Assembly: GCA_903921455.1 (NCBI GenBank)
Contig: CAIXPZ010000317.1
Coordinates: 1 to 35,407, forward strand
Direction of reading: 5' to 3'
Source of the DNA: an uncultured Verrucomicrobia subdivision 3 bacterium
GTDB taxonomy: Bacteria; Verrucomicrobiota; Verrucomicrobiae; Limisphaerales; UBA11358
DNA length: 35,407 nt
In this document: in pieces, positions 8,443 to 17,523 of the stretch
Position numbering within the stretch: position 1 is the stretch's first letter
How the letters are laid out: every line of letters starts with the position of its first letter
Position numbers and translations under genes: made by a program
The notes under the pieces: generated by a model
What the model saw: only the letters and a program-made list of their open reading frames with translations
Databases searched by the model: none
What the model was told of the DNA's origin: nothing

Positions 8443-9510
8443 ATGAAAAAAGTATTTCTTGTAACTGCCATTCTCGCTTGCACGGCAATATCGGGGTTCA
8501 CCGTTCCACCCGCCGCCTATGTGGACAGCCGTCCGCAGGCCAGCCTTCGGCTCGAAGCCAAGGACCAACGCGTCGTTCTCAAGCACGGCGGCGGGCCGGG
8601 GGATTGTGACATCTGCGGAGCGCGCGAGGCCATCGTGTTCGAGGACAAGGGAATTTATTATCTGCACTACGACGGTGCGGGGCCGAAGGGCTGGCTGGCC
8701 TGCCTGGCCACGAGCCATGACCTAGTTCACTGGGATAAACGGGGGGCGATCCTAGGCTTCGGCAAGCCGGGCAGCCCGGATTCTGCCAGCGCCTCGTCAC
8801 CGTGGGTCATCCACGATGGCAAATGGTGGCATCTGTATTATCTCGGCACGTCCAACGTGTCGCCCGCGCCGGATTTTGTCCCCATGTTTCCGTATCAGAC
8901 GCTCACGGCGCGCAGCCATTCGCCGGCGGGACCGTGGGAGAAGCAATATGAAGCCGCGCCTTTCACCACCCGGCCGGGAACTTACTATTCCGCGACGGCC
9001 AGCCCCGGTGCCATAGTGAAAGACCACGGCCAGTTTCTGATGTATTTCAGCGCCTCCACTCCGGGGCCGGATGTCAAACGAACGCTCAGCATTGCCCGGG
9101 CAAAGAATCTGGACGGGCCATGGGTGGTGCAGGTTGACCCCATTCTGCCGGCGACGGAGCAAGTTGAAAACAGCTCGCTCTACTACGAGCGGAAAATCAA
9201 AACGTGGTTTCTGTTCACCAACCACATCGGCATCAACGATCGCAAGCAGGAATTCACCGATGCGGTCTGGGTTTATTGGAGCAAGGATTTGAACCGCTGG
9301 GATGCGAAGAACAAGGCGGTGGTGCTGGATGGTCGGAACTGTTCGTGGTCAAAGGAGTGCATTGGGATGCCGTCCGTGATAAAGACAGGCAAACGTCTCG
9401 CTCTTTTCTATGACGCGCCCGGCGGCGATAGCATCAGCCACATGAACCGCGACCTCGGTCTGGCGTGGCTCGACCTGCCTTTATCTATTCCTGTTCCTGC
9501 CTCAAAATAA
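8443..9510 (+). CDS. Secreted five-bladed beta-propeller glycoside hydrolase-like protein (GH43/GH117-like)
   Basis: A clear signal peptide (MKKVFLVTAILACTAISGFT) precedes a 335-residue mature protein. Repeats typical of propeller glycosidases of clan GH-F are visible: GIYYLHYDGAG, SHDLVHWDKRG, GKWWHLYYLGTSN, GQFLMYFSAS and SKDLNRWDAKN. The SxDLxxW phrases mark blade boundaries. The likely catalytic Asp/Glu residues cannot be assigned without an alignment. Members of this group release arabinose, xylose or galactose residues from side chains. The gene sits between the WbsX/GH99-like gene and the alpha-L-rhamnosidase, so it probably contributes to dismantling a rhamnose-containing glycan. Family level is a judgement from motif style, and the exact GH family is uncertain. 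Confidence 0.65.
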   Translation: MKKVFLVTAILACTAISGFTVPPAAYVDSRPQASLRLEAKDQRVVLKHGGGPGDCDICGAREAIVFEDKGIYYLHYDGAGPKGWLACLATSHDLVHWDKRGAILGFGKPGSPDSASASSPWVIHDGKWWHLYYLGTSNVSPAPDFVPMFPYQTLTARSHSPAGPWEKQYEAAPFTTRPGTYYSATASPGAIVKDHGQFLMYFSASTPGPDVKRTLSIARAKNLDGPWVVQVDPILPATEQVENSSLYYERKIKTWFLFTNHIGINDRKQEFTDAVWVYWSKDLNRWDAKNKAVVLDGRNCSWSKECIGMPSVIKTGKRLALFYDAPGGDSISHMNRDLGLAWLDLPLSIPVPASK

Positions 9511-9534
9511 GCGCACAGTCTTTTTTTACTGCGC
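9511..9534. other. Bulged hairpin in the gap before the alpha-L-rhamnosidase gene
   Basis: CAGT (9516-9519) pairs with ACTG around a T7-containing loop, and the outer GCG/CGC bases extend the stem past one bulged A. It lies directly after the stop codon of the GH43-like gene. It could be a weak terminator or an mRNA-processing or stability element. Confidence 0.25.
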
Positions 9535-9572
9535 TAACCACAAATTAACACCGGTCTTCCAATCAAACATCC

Positions 9573-12479
9573 ATGAAACGAATCCTGCTCCTTATCCTAG
9601 TTGCGAATCTCTTCGCTTCCGTCTCCCGCGCCTCTTTGGAACCCGTCGAGTTGCGCTGCGAATACCGCGTGAACCCGCTCGGCATTGACGAGGTGCAGCC
9701 GCGCCTGACATGGCGCGTCGAGTCCGCCGAGCGCGGGCAAAAGCAGACGGCGTATCAAATCCTCGTGGCCAGCAGCGCCGCCGAATTGAAGAAAAACATC
9801 GGTGACTTGTGGGACTCCGGAAAAATCGCCAGTAGCGAAACCGTGAATGTGCCTTACGCGGGCAAGCCGCTCGTTTCACGGCAGCAATGCTTTTGGAAAG
9901 TGTGCGTGTGGGACAATGACGGGACTTCATGTTGGAGCGAGCCGGCGGTGTGGGCGATGGGGCTGCTGCAGCCGTCGGACTGGCAGGCGCATTACATTTC
10001 ATTCCGCGACACCACGCCGGTTTGGAAAGACACAAACAATCTTTTTCTCCCACCCGCCCGCCAGTATCGCAAGGAATTCATCGTTCCAAAAACCGTGAAG
10101 CGCGCGACGATTTATGCCACCGCGCTTGGCATCTACGAACTTTATGTGAATGGCCAGCGCGTCGGCGATGCGCGATTTGCGCCCGGCTGGACGGATTATC
10201 ACCAGCGTGCCTATTACAACACCTACGACGTGACGCCGCTAGTGAAACGCGGCGACAACACCCTCGGCGCGTGGGTTGCCGACGGCTGGTATTCCGGCTA
10301 TCTCGGTTTCGGATTATGCGTCGGCTACGGCCCGGAAAAGATCGGCCGCTACATCTACGGCAAAACGCCCGCGCTGATGGCGCAACTGGAAATTGAATAC
10401 AGCGACGGTTCGCGCGAAATCATTCCGACGGATAAATCTTGGAAGGAAACCGGTGACGGCCCGATCCGCGAGGCGGATTTTCTGATGGGCGAATACTATG
10501 ACGCGCGCAAGGAAACGGCTGGTTGGGCCAAGTTTGGATTTGACGACGCGAAATGGAACCCGGCCATTCTTGCTTCCGAAAATGGCCGCGTGCCAGCGAT
10601 GTTTTACGAATGTCAGAATCCAACCAATGTTGACACTGCGCCGATAATATCAGGTCATGCGGTGGATCTCGGATTCCAGCGCCCGCCGGAACTACAGGCG
10701 TTTCCCAGCGTGCCGGTGTGTCCGGTTCAAGAACTCAAACCGGTGTCCATCACTTCGCCGACGAATGGAGTTTATATTTTCAACCTCGGCCAGAACTTTG
10801 CCGGCGTCGTCCGCCTGAAAGTGAAAGGCCCGGCAGGCACGCAGGTTCAACTGCGCTACGGCGAAATGCTGCACGCGGACGGCAGCCTGATGACGGAAAA
10901 TCTGCGCCGGGCGCGGGCGACGGACTTTTATATTTTGCGCGGCGACAAACACGGCGAGACTTACACGCCGCGTTTCACCTACCACGGATTTCAATATGTG
11001 GAGGTCACTGGCTATCCTGGCAAACCCGGCAAAGATGCGATCACCGGCATCGTGCTGCAAAGCGACACGCCGATGACCAGCGCGTTTGAATGCTCCGATC
11101 CGATGGCGAACAAGCTGTTCAAAAACATCGTCTGGACGCAGCGTGCCAACTTCATTGATCTGCCGACGGATTGTCCGCAGCGTGACGAGCGGTTTGGCTG
11201 GACGGGCGATGCGCAGATTTATGTGCATTGCGCCACGCTCAACGCGGACGTAGCGGCGTTTTATACCAAGTGGCTGCGCGAGGTCATGGAGGCGCAGCGG
11301 CCCAGCGGCACATTTCCGGGCTACTGCCCGTTTCCATTTCAGCACGGCTGGGATTTCGGCACGGCATGGTGCGATGCGGGTGTCATCTGCCCGTGGACCA
11401 TCTGGCAGGCCTATGGCGACACGCGGATCATCGAGCGCTGCTGGCCGAACATGGTGAAGTTCATGGACTGGCGCAAGGCCACGAGCACAAATTTCCTCGG
11501 TATCGTTCACGGCAACGACTGGGGCGACTGGCTTTCGTTCGGCGGCAAAACGCCGCTGGACTATGTTGACACTGTTTACTTTGCTTATTCAGCAAAATTG
11601 ATGTCAGACATGGCCGCCGCCATCGGCAAGGAAAAGGAAGCCGCCGACTACCGCGAACTGTTCGCCAACATCAAGACGGCGTTCAACCAAAAGTATGTGA
11701 AGCCCGACGGCTCGCTCGCGGTGGACACGCAGACGGCCTACGCGCTGGCGTTGTTCATGAATTTGATTCCCGCCGAACTCCGGGTTGAGTCGGGGAAAAT
11801 TCTGGCGGACAAGTTGCGTGCCGGCGAGACGGCTGAAAATTCCGGCATGACCACCGGCTTCCTCGGCACGCGGCCACTGCTGCCGGTGTTGACGAGCGTT
11901 GGTGAAAACGATCTGGCGGTGAAACATTTCCAGAGTCGCAAATTTCCGTCGTGGGGCTACGAAGTGGATCAGGGCGCGACGACGATCTGGGAACACTGGG
12001 ACAGCTATACCAAGGCGCATGGTTTTGGCGGCATGGACGGCACGCAAAACGCGGGAATGAATTCCTTCGCGCACTATTCCTTCGGCGCGGTATGCGAGTG
12101 GATGTTGGGCCAACTTGCCGGCATTCAATCGGACGGACCGGGTTACGACAAAATCATCATCCATCCGCATCCACCATCGCCCGGCAGCAATCCTGATCAC
12201 ACGCCGATTAACTGGGTGAAGGCGCATTACGATTCCATCCACGGGCGCATCACGAGCAACTGGAAACGAACGGACGGAAAATTTGAATTGGAAACAGAAA
12301 TTCCCGCGAATACTACGGCCACCATTTATCTACCCGCAAGCAGCGCAGATCAAATTACCGAAGGCGGCCAGTCGCTGGCAAATGTCAAAGACGTGAAAAT
12401 TCTTCGGATGGAAGGCGGCCGCGCTGCGCTCGCCGTGGCCGCTGGCAAATATCAGTTCGTGGTAGAATCGGCCAAGTAA
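9573..12479 (+). CDS. Secreted alpha-L-rhamnosidase (GH78)
   Basis: The 968-aa enzyme releases terminal alpha-L-rhamnose from glycans or glycosides. It has a signal peptide ending VSRAS. The N-terminal Fn3-like domain (about 25-130) contains RVNPLGIDEVQPRLTWRVES. It is followed by the Bac_rhamnosid_N sandwich (about 165-345; YVNGQRVGDARFAPGWTDY) and the substrate-binding-type domain with IFNLGQNFAGVVRLKV (about 390-500). The (alpha/alpha)6 catalytic barrel (about 505-850) has the family signature TDCPQRDERFGWTGD at about 532-546, whose acidic residues lie in the active site, and GATTIWEHWDSY near 805-816. A C-terminal beta domain completes it. This length and order is typical of GH78. It supplies L-rhamnose for the regulon that starts at 13484; the AraC-type regulator gene converges on it 9 bases downstream. 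Confidence 0.95.
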   Translation: MKRILLLILVANLFASVSRASLEPVELRCEYRVNPLGIDEVQPRLTWRVESAERGQKQTAYQILVASSAAELKKNIGDLWDSGKIASSETVNVPYAGKPLVSRQQCFWKVCVWDNDGTSCWSEPAVWAMGLLQPSDWQAHYISFRDTTPVWKDTNNLFLPPARQYRKEFIVPKTVKRATIYATALGIYELYVNGQRVGDARFAPGWTDYHQRAYYNTYDVTPLVKRGDNTLGAWVADGWYSGYLGFGLCVGYGPEKIGRYIYGKTPALMAQLEIEYSDGSREIIPTDKSWKETGDGPIREADFLMGEYYDARKETAGWAKFGFDDAKWNPAILASENGRVPAMFYECQNPTNVDTAPIISGHAVDLGFQRPPELQAFPSVPVCPVQELKPVSITSPTNGVYIFNLGQNFAGVVRLKVKGPAGTQVQLRYGEMLHADGSLMTENLRRARATDFYILRGDKHGETYTPRFTYHGFQYVEVTGYPGKPGKDAITGIVLQSDTPMTSAFECSDPMANKLFKNIVWTQRANFIDLPTDCPQRDERFGWTGDAQIYVHCATLNADVAAFYTKWLREVMEAQRPSGTFPGYCPFPFQHGWDFGTAWCDAGVICPWTIWQAYGDTRIIERCWPNMVKFMDWRKATSTNFLGIVHGNDWGDWLSFGGKTPLDYVDTVYFAYSAKLMSDMAAAIGKEKEAADYRELFANIKTAFNQKYVKPDGSLAVDTQTAYALALFMNLIPAELRVESGKILADKLRAGETAENSGMTTGFLGTRPLLPVLTSVGENDLAVKHFQSRKFPSWGYEVDQGATTIWEHWDSYTKAHGFGGMDGTQNAGMNSFAHYSFGAVCEWMLGQLAGIQSDGPGYDKIIIHPHPPSPGSNPDHTPINWVKAHYDSIHGRITSNWKRTDGKFELETEIPANTTATIYLPASSADQITEGGQSLANVKDVKILRMEGGRAALAVAAGKYQFVVESAK

Positions 12480-12488
12480 GAGTTCCGG

Positions 12489-13364
12489 CTAGCTCAGTCG
12501 GGCATGTTGCCGGCGATATTGACTGGGCGTGACGCCTAGCAGCTTGCGGAACTGGCGCGCAAAGTAATTGCTGTCGGCGAATCCGACCTGAAACGCAATC
12601 TCGGTGACGCTCGACTCGGTGCGGCGGAGCAGAGAGGCCCCCCGGTTCACGCGCAGTTGGATGACATAGGCGATGGGCGAGCTGCCCATGGCGGCATGAA
12701 AGCTACGGATGAAATTCCGGTTCGACATGTGCGCGATACGGGCCAGTTGGTCGAGGTCAATAGCCTCCTGGTGGTTGGTTTCCAGATGGCTGATGGCGGC
12801 ACCGATGCGCAGCAACGCGCGCGAATCAGAGTTCTTCGCCCGGGCATAACAGCGGGAAAGATAGCCTACGATTTGCAAGAACGAGGCGGTGGCCATGAAT
12901 TTAAAGCCGCTTGAGCGCGTGACGAGTTCTTCTTCCAACTGGTCCACGAAGCCCATCGCCATGCTCAACTCGGATGGAGTCAGGCGTAGCCGCCCGTTGA
13001 ACTGATGCCGCCGTCGCCAGGCTGGCTCCAGCGTGAAGAGCGCGTGATAGCCCGGCAGGGTGCGGAGATCGAAGGTGCGCAGGTTCAGCTTCTTCGGCTG
13101 AAATAGAATGTTCACCAGGCACAGCCGTTCCATGCTGTGATAATCGTGCTGACGCGAGCCCCCGATCACAAACGCGTCGCCCGCGTTGAGCGGATAGGTT
13201 TCTTTGCCAGTCACATGCACACCGCGACCGGCGGTAATGATGACGATCTCCGTGAATTCATGCGAATGAAGGCCAAAAGGCTCCTGCGGGTCGCGCCGCT
13301 CAACCGCGATGGGAAACCCGTCCGGGTGAAACCAGTCTTTGTGTTTGAGGGTGGCGTGCTGCAT
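12489..13364 (-). CDS. AraC-family regulator of rhamnose genes (cupin sensor plus AraC HTH)
   Basis: The 291-aa protein has an N-terminal cupin-type sensor (about 1-110), with EPFGLHSHEFTEIVII and YPLNAGDAFVIGG as metal/sugar-pocket strands. The C-terminal double helix-turn-helix of the AraC family (about 195-288) has LDQLARIAHMSNRNFIRSFH as the first HTH and SVTEIAFQVGFADSNYFARQ as the second. It resembles RhaR/RhaS in layout. It is transcribed divergently from rhaA, with 119 bases between start codons, and lies between the rhamnosidase and the rhamnose operon. I infer that it binds L-rhamnose and activates rhaA onward, perhaps also the upstream hydrolase genes. Confidence 0.88.
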   Translation of the reverse strand: MQHATLKHKDWFHPDGFPIAVERRDPQEPFGLHSHEFTEIVIITAGRGVHVTGKETYPLNAGDAFVIGGSRQHDYHSMERLCLVNILFQPKKLNLRTFDLRTLPGYHALFTLEPAWRRRHQFNGRLRLTPSELSMAMGFVDQLEEELVTRSSGFKFMATASFLQIVGYLSRCYARAKNSDSRALLRIGAAISHLETNHQEAIDLDQLARIAHMSNRNFIRSFHAAMGSSPIAYVIQLRVNRGASLLRRTESSVTEIAFQVGFADSNYFARQFRKLLGVTPSQYRRQHARLS

Positions 13365-13483
13365 GGCAAATAGGCAGATTTAGTCTGGCCAGATAGTGCT
13401 AGCTTATGGCGGCATCGTCAAGGACTCGGGTGTGGTTCTAGTCTAAAGTGTTCGCGAATCATAGAAAGCACAAATTAATTTTT
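13365..13483. promoter_or_regulatory. Divergent control region between the AraC-type regulator and rhaA
   Basis: This 119-base gap must hold the promoters of both the regulator and the rhamnose operon and probably the AraC-type operator. TAGTCT occurs twice in direct orientation (13381-13386 and 13439-13444), but the match is too short to call an operator. No convincing -35/-10 pair or Shine-Dalgarno sequence was found before the rhaA ATG. Confidence 0.5.
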
Positions 13484-14749
13484 ATGGCCAACACTATCAA
13501 TATTGAAGCCGCTTACAAACTCGCCTGTGAACGTTACGCGGCGCTCGGCGTGGATGTGGGCCACGCGTTGAAGACTTTGGCGACGATTCCAATCTCGCTT
13601 CACTGCTGGCAGGGTGATGACGTGGACGGCTTCGAAAACGCCGGCGGCGCGCTCGGCAACGGTCTCGCCGTCACCGGCAACTATCCCGGCAAGGCGCGCA
13701 CGCCGGACGAGTTGCGCACCGATTTGGAGAAAACCTATTCGCTCATTCCCGGCAAACATCGTTTGAACCTGCACGCATTCTACGGCGAGTTCGGCGGCAA
13801 GAAAGTTGATCGCGATGCCATCGAGCCGAAACATTTTGCCAACTGGATTGCGTGGGCGAAGAAAAATGGTCTTGGACTCGACTTCAATCCGACCTGTTTC
13901 TCGCATCCAAAAGCCGCCGATGGATTCACTTTGTCCAATGCTGACAAGGGGGTTCGTAAGTTTTGGATTGAGCATTGCATTCGCAGCCGCGAAATCGGCG
14001 CGGCGATGGGTAAGGCGCTCGGCAAAACCTGCGTGACGAACGTGTGGATTCCCGATGGCTATAAAGACACGCCCGCCGACCGCGTTGCGCCTCGCGCGCG
14101 CCTCGCGGAATCGCTGGACGCGATTTTCAAAAAACAAATTTCCCCAAAGCTGAACCTCGACGCCGTCGAACCGAAACTATTCGGCATCGGCAGCGAAAGT
14201 TACGTTGTCGGTTCGCATGAGTTTTACATGGGTTATGCGGTTACTCGCAAAAAACTGCTGACGCTCGACGCCGGCCATTATCATCCGTCTGAAGGCATCG
14301 CGGACAAGATTTCCAGCGTGTTGCAATTTATGCCGGAGATTTTGTTGCACGTCAGCCGCGGTGTTCGTTGGGACAGCGATCACGTTGTGATTTTGAATGA
14401 CGATTTGCTTTCCATCGCGCGAGAGATTGCGGTGAACGGTTTTGAGAAACGCCTTCATATCGGCTTGGATTATTTCGACGCGAGTATCAATCGCGTTGCC
14501 GCGTGGACGATTGGCGCGCGCAATATGATTCGCGCGTTGCTCATCGCGTTGTTGGAAACGCCGCTCATCCGCACGGCGGAAGCAAGAGGAGATTTCACCA
14601 CTCGCCTCGCGTTGCAGGAAGAAGCCAAGTCGCTGCCCTTCGGCGCGGTCTGGGATTATTACTGCGAAAGTCAGGGCGTGCCCATCGGCGAACATTGGCT
14701 GACGGAAGCGAAGAATTACGAGAATACAGTTTTGATCAAACGTAACTAA
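13484..14749 (+). CDS. rhaA: L-rhamnose isomerase
   Basis: This cytoplasmic metalloenzyme converts L-rhamnose to L-rhamnulose. I choose ATG 13484 ([14 protein letters not shown]) over the upstream ATG 13448; it gives 421 aa, the usual RhaA length, and starts at the family's conserved N-terminus. Recognisable blocks are [15 protein letters not shown] (about 34-48), [33 protein letters not shown] and the C-terminal [19 protein letters not shown], which carry the metal-binding His, Asp and Glu residues of the xylose-isomerase-like barrel. It is the first gene of the plus-strand operon, followed after 25 bases by rhaT. Confidence 0.96.
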   Translation: MANTINIEAAYKLACERYAALGVDVGHALKTLATIPISLHCWQGDDVDGFENAGGALGNGLAVTGNYPGKARTPDELRTDLEKTYSLIPGKHRLNLHAFYGEFGGKKVDRDAIEPKHFANWIAWAKKNGLGLDFNPTCFSHPKAADGFTLSNADKGVRKFWIEHCIRSREIGAAMGKALGKTCVTNVWIPDGYKDTPADRVAPRARLAESLDAIFKKQISPKLNLDAVEPKLFGIGSESYVVGSHEFYMGYAVTRKKLLTLDAGHYHPSEGIADKISSVLQFMPEILLHVSRGVRWDSDHVVILNDDLLSIAREIAVNGFEKRLHIGLDYFDASINRVAAWTIGARNMIRALLIALLETPLIRTAEARGDFTTRLALQEEAKSLPFGAVWDYYCESQGVPIGEHWLTEAKNYENTVLIKRN

Positions 14750-14774
14750 ACCTAACCAACAAACTACACGAATT

Positions 14775-15950
14775 ATGGGAAATCCATTTCTTGGTGTCTT
14801 CTTTCACTGGCTCGGAGGCCTCGCTTCCGGGAGTTTTTATGTGCCGTATCGCGGTGTCAAAAAATGGTCTTGGGAAACTTACTGGCTCGTTGGCGGGTTT
14901 TTCTCGTGGATCATCTGCCCGTGGGTGTTTGCCTTGACCATGACGAACGACGTGTTTGGCGTCTTGCATCAGCAGACCGCCAGCACGCTGTGGTGGACGT
15001 ATTTCTTTGGCGCGATGTGGGGCTTCGGCGGCCTGACGTTCGGTTTGACGATGCGCTATCTGGGCATGTCGCTGGGCATGGGCGTGGCACTGGGTTATTG
15101 CGCGGCGTTCGGCACGCTGGTGCCGCCGATTTTCAAACAGTTCATGCCGAGCCTGCCGGTGGGGGCGAGCATTTCGGAAATTGCCGGTTCCACGCCCGGC
15201 CAGGTCACGCTTGCGGGCGTGGGCGTGTGTCTGCTGGGCATCGCCATCGCGGCGGCGGCGGGCTTTACGAAGGAACGGGAAATGCCGGCGGAGCAGAAAA
15301 AAAAGGCCATCGCGGAATTTGATTTCAAGAAGGGCCTCATGGTCGCGACCTTTTCGGGCATCATGAGCGCGTGTTTTTCGTTTGCGCTGACGGCGGGCAA
15401 TCCGATTGGCGACGCTTCCAAGGCGGCGGGCACCACGGTCATCTGGAGCGGCCTGCCAAAACTCGTGGTGGTGCTGGCGGGCGGTTTTACGACCAATTTC
15501 ATCTGGTGCGTGTTGTTGAACCTCAAGAACCGCAGCGGCTATCAATACGTCGCTTCGCACGTCAAAGAAGAACACGCGCATCATGGCGGTCTGGGCAGCG
15601 GCGAGCATGTGCCGGCAGGAACGTCCGCCAGTGGCGCGGTGGCAGATCTGAAAATTCCGATGCTCGCCAATTATCTCTTCTCCGCGCTGGCAGGCACCTG
15701 CTGGTATTTCCAGTTTTTCTTCTACACGATGGGCGAGACGCAGATGGGCAAGTTCAGTTTTGCCTCATGGACGCTGCACATGGCGAGCATCATCATCTTC
15801 AGCACGATGTGGGGCTGGATTTTACATGAGTGGAAAGGCTCCAGCAAAAAGGCACATCTGCTCATCGCGGGCGGCATCGGCACACTCATCCTTTCGACCA
15901 TCGTCATCGGTTTCGGGACATATCTGAAAAGCCTCGGCGGCGGACATTGA
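14775..15950 (+). CDS. rhaT: L-rhamnose/proton symporter
   Basis: The 391-aa integral membrane protein has about ten hydrophobic helices. The start (MGNPFLGVFFHWLGGLASGS), the helix FYVPYRGVKKWSWETYWL and the central GGLTFGLTMRYLGMSLGMGV are diagnostic of RhaT, a transporter of the DMT superfamily that imports L-rhamnose with a proton. It is longer than the Escherichia coli protein (344 aa), with extra sequence in a His-rich loop around residues 255-285 (EEHAHHGGLGSGEHV). It lies 25 bases after rhaA and 31 bases before the Mqo-like gene in the same operon. Confidence 0.93.
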   Translation: MGNPFLGVFFHWLGGLASGSFYVPYRGVKKWSWETYWLVGGFFSWIICPWVFALTMTNDVFGVLHQQTASTLWWTYFFGAMWGFGGLTFGLTMRYLGMSLGMGVALGYCAAFGTLVPPIFKQFMPSLPVGASISEIAGSTPGQVTLAGVGVCLLGIAIAAAAGFTKEREMPAEQKKKAIAEFDFKKGLMVATFSGIMSACFSFALTAGNPIGDASKAAGTTVIWSGLPKLVVVLAGGFTTNFIWCVLLNLKNRSGYQYVASHVKEEHAHHGGLGSGEHVPAGTSASGAVADLKIPMLANYLFSALAGTCWYFQFFFYTMGETQMGKFSFASWTLHMASIIIFSTMWGWILHEWKGSSKKAHLLIAGGIGTLILSTIVIGFGTYLKSLGGGH

Positions 15951-15981
15951 ATAAAGATTAGAGCTTTCAAACTAAACGCTG

Positions 15982-17487
15982 ATGGCATCCTCGACGCACA
16001 TCGAATACCCCGACGTCATCCTGATCGGTAGCGGCGTCATGTCCGCCAATCTCGCGGCCTTGCTCAAGCGCCTCGACCCGGGCATCAGGATCCAGCTTTA
16101 TGAAGTCACCGACGGGCTCGCTCAGGAAAGCTCTGACGGCTGGAACAATGCAGGCACCGGCCACGCGGGCATTTGCGAGTTGAGTTACACGCCGAAGCGG
16201 GAGGCCGATGGGTCGGTGAATGTTAGCAAGGCGATAGAAATCTTTGAGCAATTTGAATACTCGAAGCAGTTCTGGAGCTATACCGTCGCGAGCGGCATGA
16301 CGGAGCGGCCGAAGGAATTCATCAACCCCGTCCAGCATATTAGTTTCGTGCATGGCGAGTCACAGGTCGCGTTTCTGAAAGCCAGACACGCCGGAATGGC
16401 TGCGCACCATTTTTTCCGCGAAATGGAATACTCCACCGACCGCGCCATCATCGCGGGCTGGGCTCCGTTGCTGCTCGAAGGCCGCGGTGACGTGTCCATC
16501 GCCACGACCAAAATGGACGCGGGGACCGATGTGAACTTTGGCGAGATTTCGCGCAAGCTTCTGAACTGGCTTGACCAGCAGGAGGGATGTGGTATCGCGT
16601 CCGGCCATCGCGTCGTTGGCTTGAAGAAAAGCAGCACGGGTTGGGATGTGCGCGCAAAAAATCTCGCCACCGGGGAAGTCCGAGAGAACCGCACGAAGTT
16701 CGTCTTCGTTGGTGCCGGTGGCGGCAGTCTATCGCTGCTGCAAAAGTCCGGCATCCCAGAAGCCAAGGGTCTGGGCGGCTTTCCCATCGGCGGGCAATGG
16801 CTCATCTGCGACAACCCGGAGATCGTCAGCCAGCATCAGGCAAAAGTCTATGGACAGGCGCTCGCCGCCGCGCCGACGATGGCGGTGCCGCATCTCGACA
16901 CGCGGATTCTCGATGGGAAAAAGACGCTGCTCTTCGGCCCGTTTGCCGCGTGGACGACCAAGTTTCTCCACAAGAAAGGCAGCATCACTGATCTGCCATT
17001 TTCCGTCCGACCGGATAATCTTGCCACACTCCTGAATATCGGAATCCGCAATCTTGATCTCGTCCGCTACCTCGTGCAGCAAGGCACGCAAAGCACGGCG
17101 GATCGCATGGAAGTCCTCCGCATCTTCTATCCCGCCGCCCAGGCCAAGGATTGGAAATTGATTGACGCTGGCATCCGTGTGCAGGCGATAAAAAAGACTG
17201 ACGGCCAAGCCGGCATCGTCCACTACGGCACCGAGGTTATCACCAACACGAACCATTCTATATCTGCGCTGCTCGGCGCCTCACCCGGTGCCTCGGTCTC
17301 GGTGAACATCGTGCTCGAAGTCATAAAAAAATGTTTCCCGCAACTGCTGGCCAGCAGCGAGGGACGAGTGCGGATGAAGGCGATGATCCCGACCTACGAC
17401 GAAGACATCAAGCTATCCAAGAACGCCGCGCGCTTCCGTGAAGTCAGTCAACGCGCGGACGAAATTCTTGGGCTTCGCTCTCCTTAA
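15982..17487 (+). CDS. mqo: Malate:quinone oxidoreductase family FAD enzyme, possibly acting on L-lactate
   Basis: The 501-aa protein begins with an FAD-binding Rossmann motif (VILIGSGVMSANLAALLKRL, about 13-32). It continues with family blocks including SSDGWNNAGTGHAGICELSYTP, KFVFVGAGGGSLSLLQKSGIPE and the C-terminal HSISALLGASPGASVSVNIV. Length and motifs fit the Mqo family, peripheral membrane flavoproteins that oxidise a 2-hydroxy acid and pass electrons to quinone. It lies inside the rhamnose operon between rhaT and the aldolase gene. Rhamnose breakdown yields L-lactaldehyde and then L-lactate, and at least one Mqo homologue (Lqo of Staphylococcus aureus) is an L-lactate:quinone oxidoreductase. 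The position therefore suggests lactate rather than malate as substrate, but this is inference. Confidence 0.9.
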   Translation: MASSTHIEYPDVILIGSGVMSANLAALLKRLDPGIRIQLYEVTDGLAQESSDGWNNAGTGHAGICELSYTPKREADGSVNVSKAIEIFEQFEYSKQFWSYTVASGMTERPKEFINPVQHISFVHGESQVAFLKARHAGMAAHHFFREMEYSTDRAIIAGWAPLLLEGRGDVSIATTKMDAGTDVNFGEISRKLLNWLDQQEGCGIASGHRVVGLKKSSTGWDVRAKNLATGEVRENRTKFVFVGAGGGSLSLLQKSGIPEAKGLGGFPIGGQWLICDNPEIVSQHQAKVYGQALAAAPTMAVPHLDTRILDGKKTLLFGPFAAWTTKFLHKKGSITDLPFSVRPDNLATLLNIGIRNLDLVRYLVQQGTQSTADRMEVLRIFYPAAQAKDWKLIDAGIRVQAIKKTDGQAGIVHYGTEVITNTNHSISALLGASPGASVSVNIVLEVIKKCFPQLLASSEGRVRMKAMIPTYDEDIKLSKNAARFREVSQRADEILGLRSP

Positions 17488-17523
17488 TTCCAACGGCCCA
17501 CGCGCCAGAACTCCAGTTTTTAC

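Noticed and set aside
10692..11510. Long minus-strand open frame inside the alpha-L-rhamnosidase gene
   Set aside because: It lies fully within the GH78 catalytic region on the other strand, with no recognisable motifs and biased composition.
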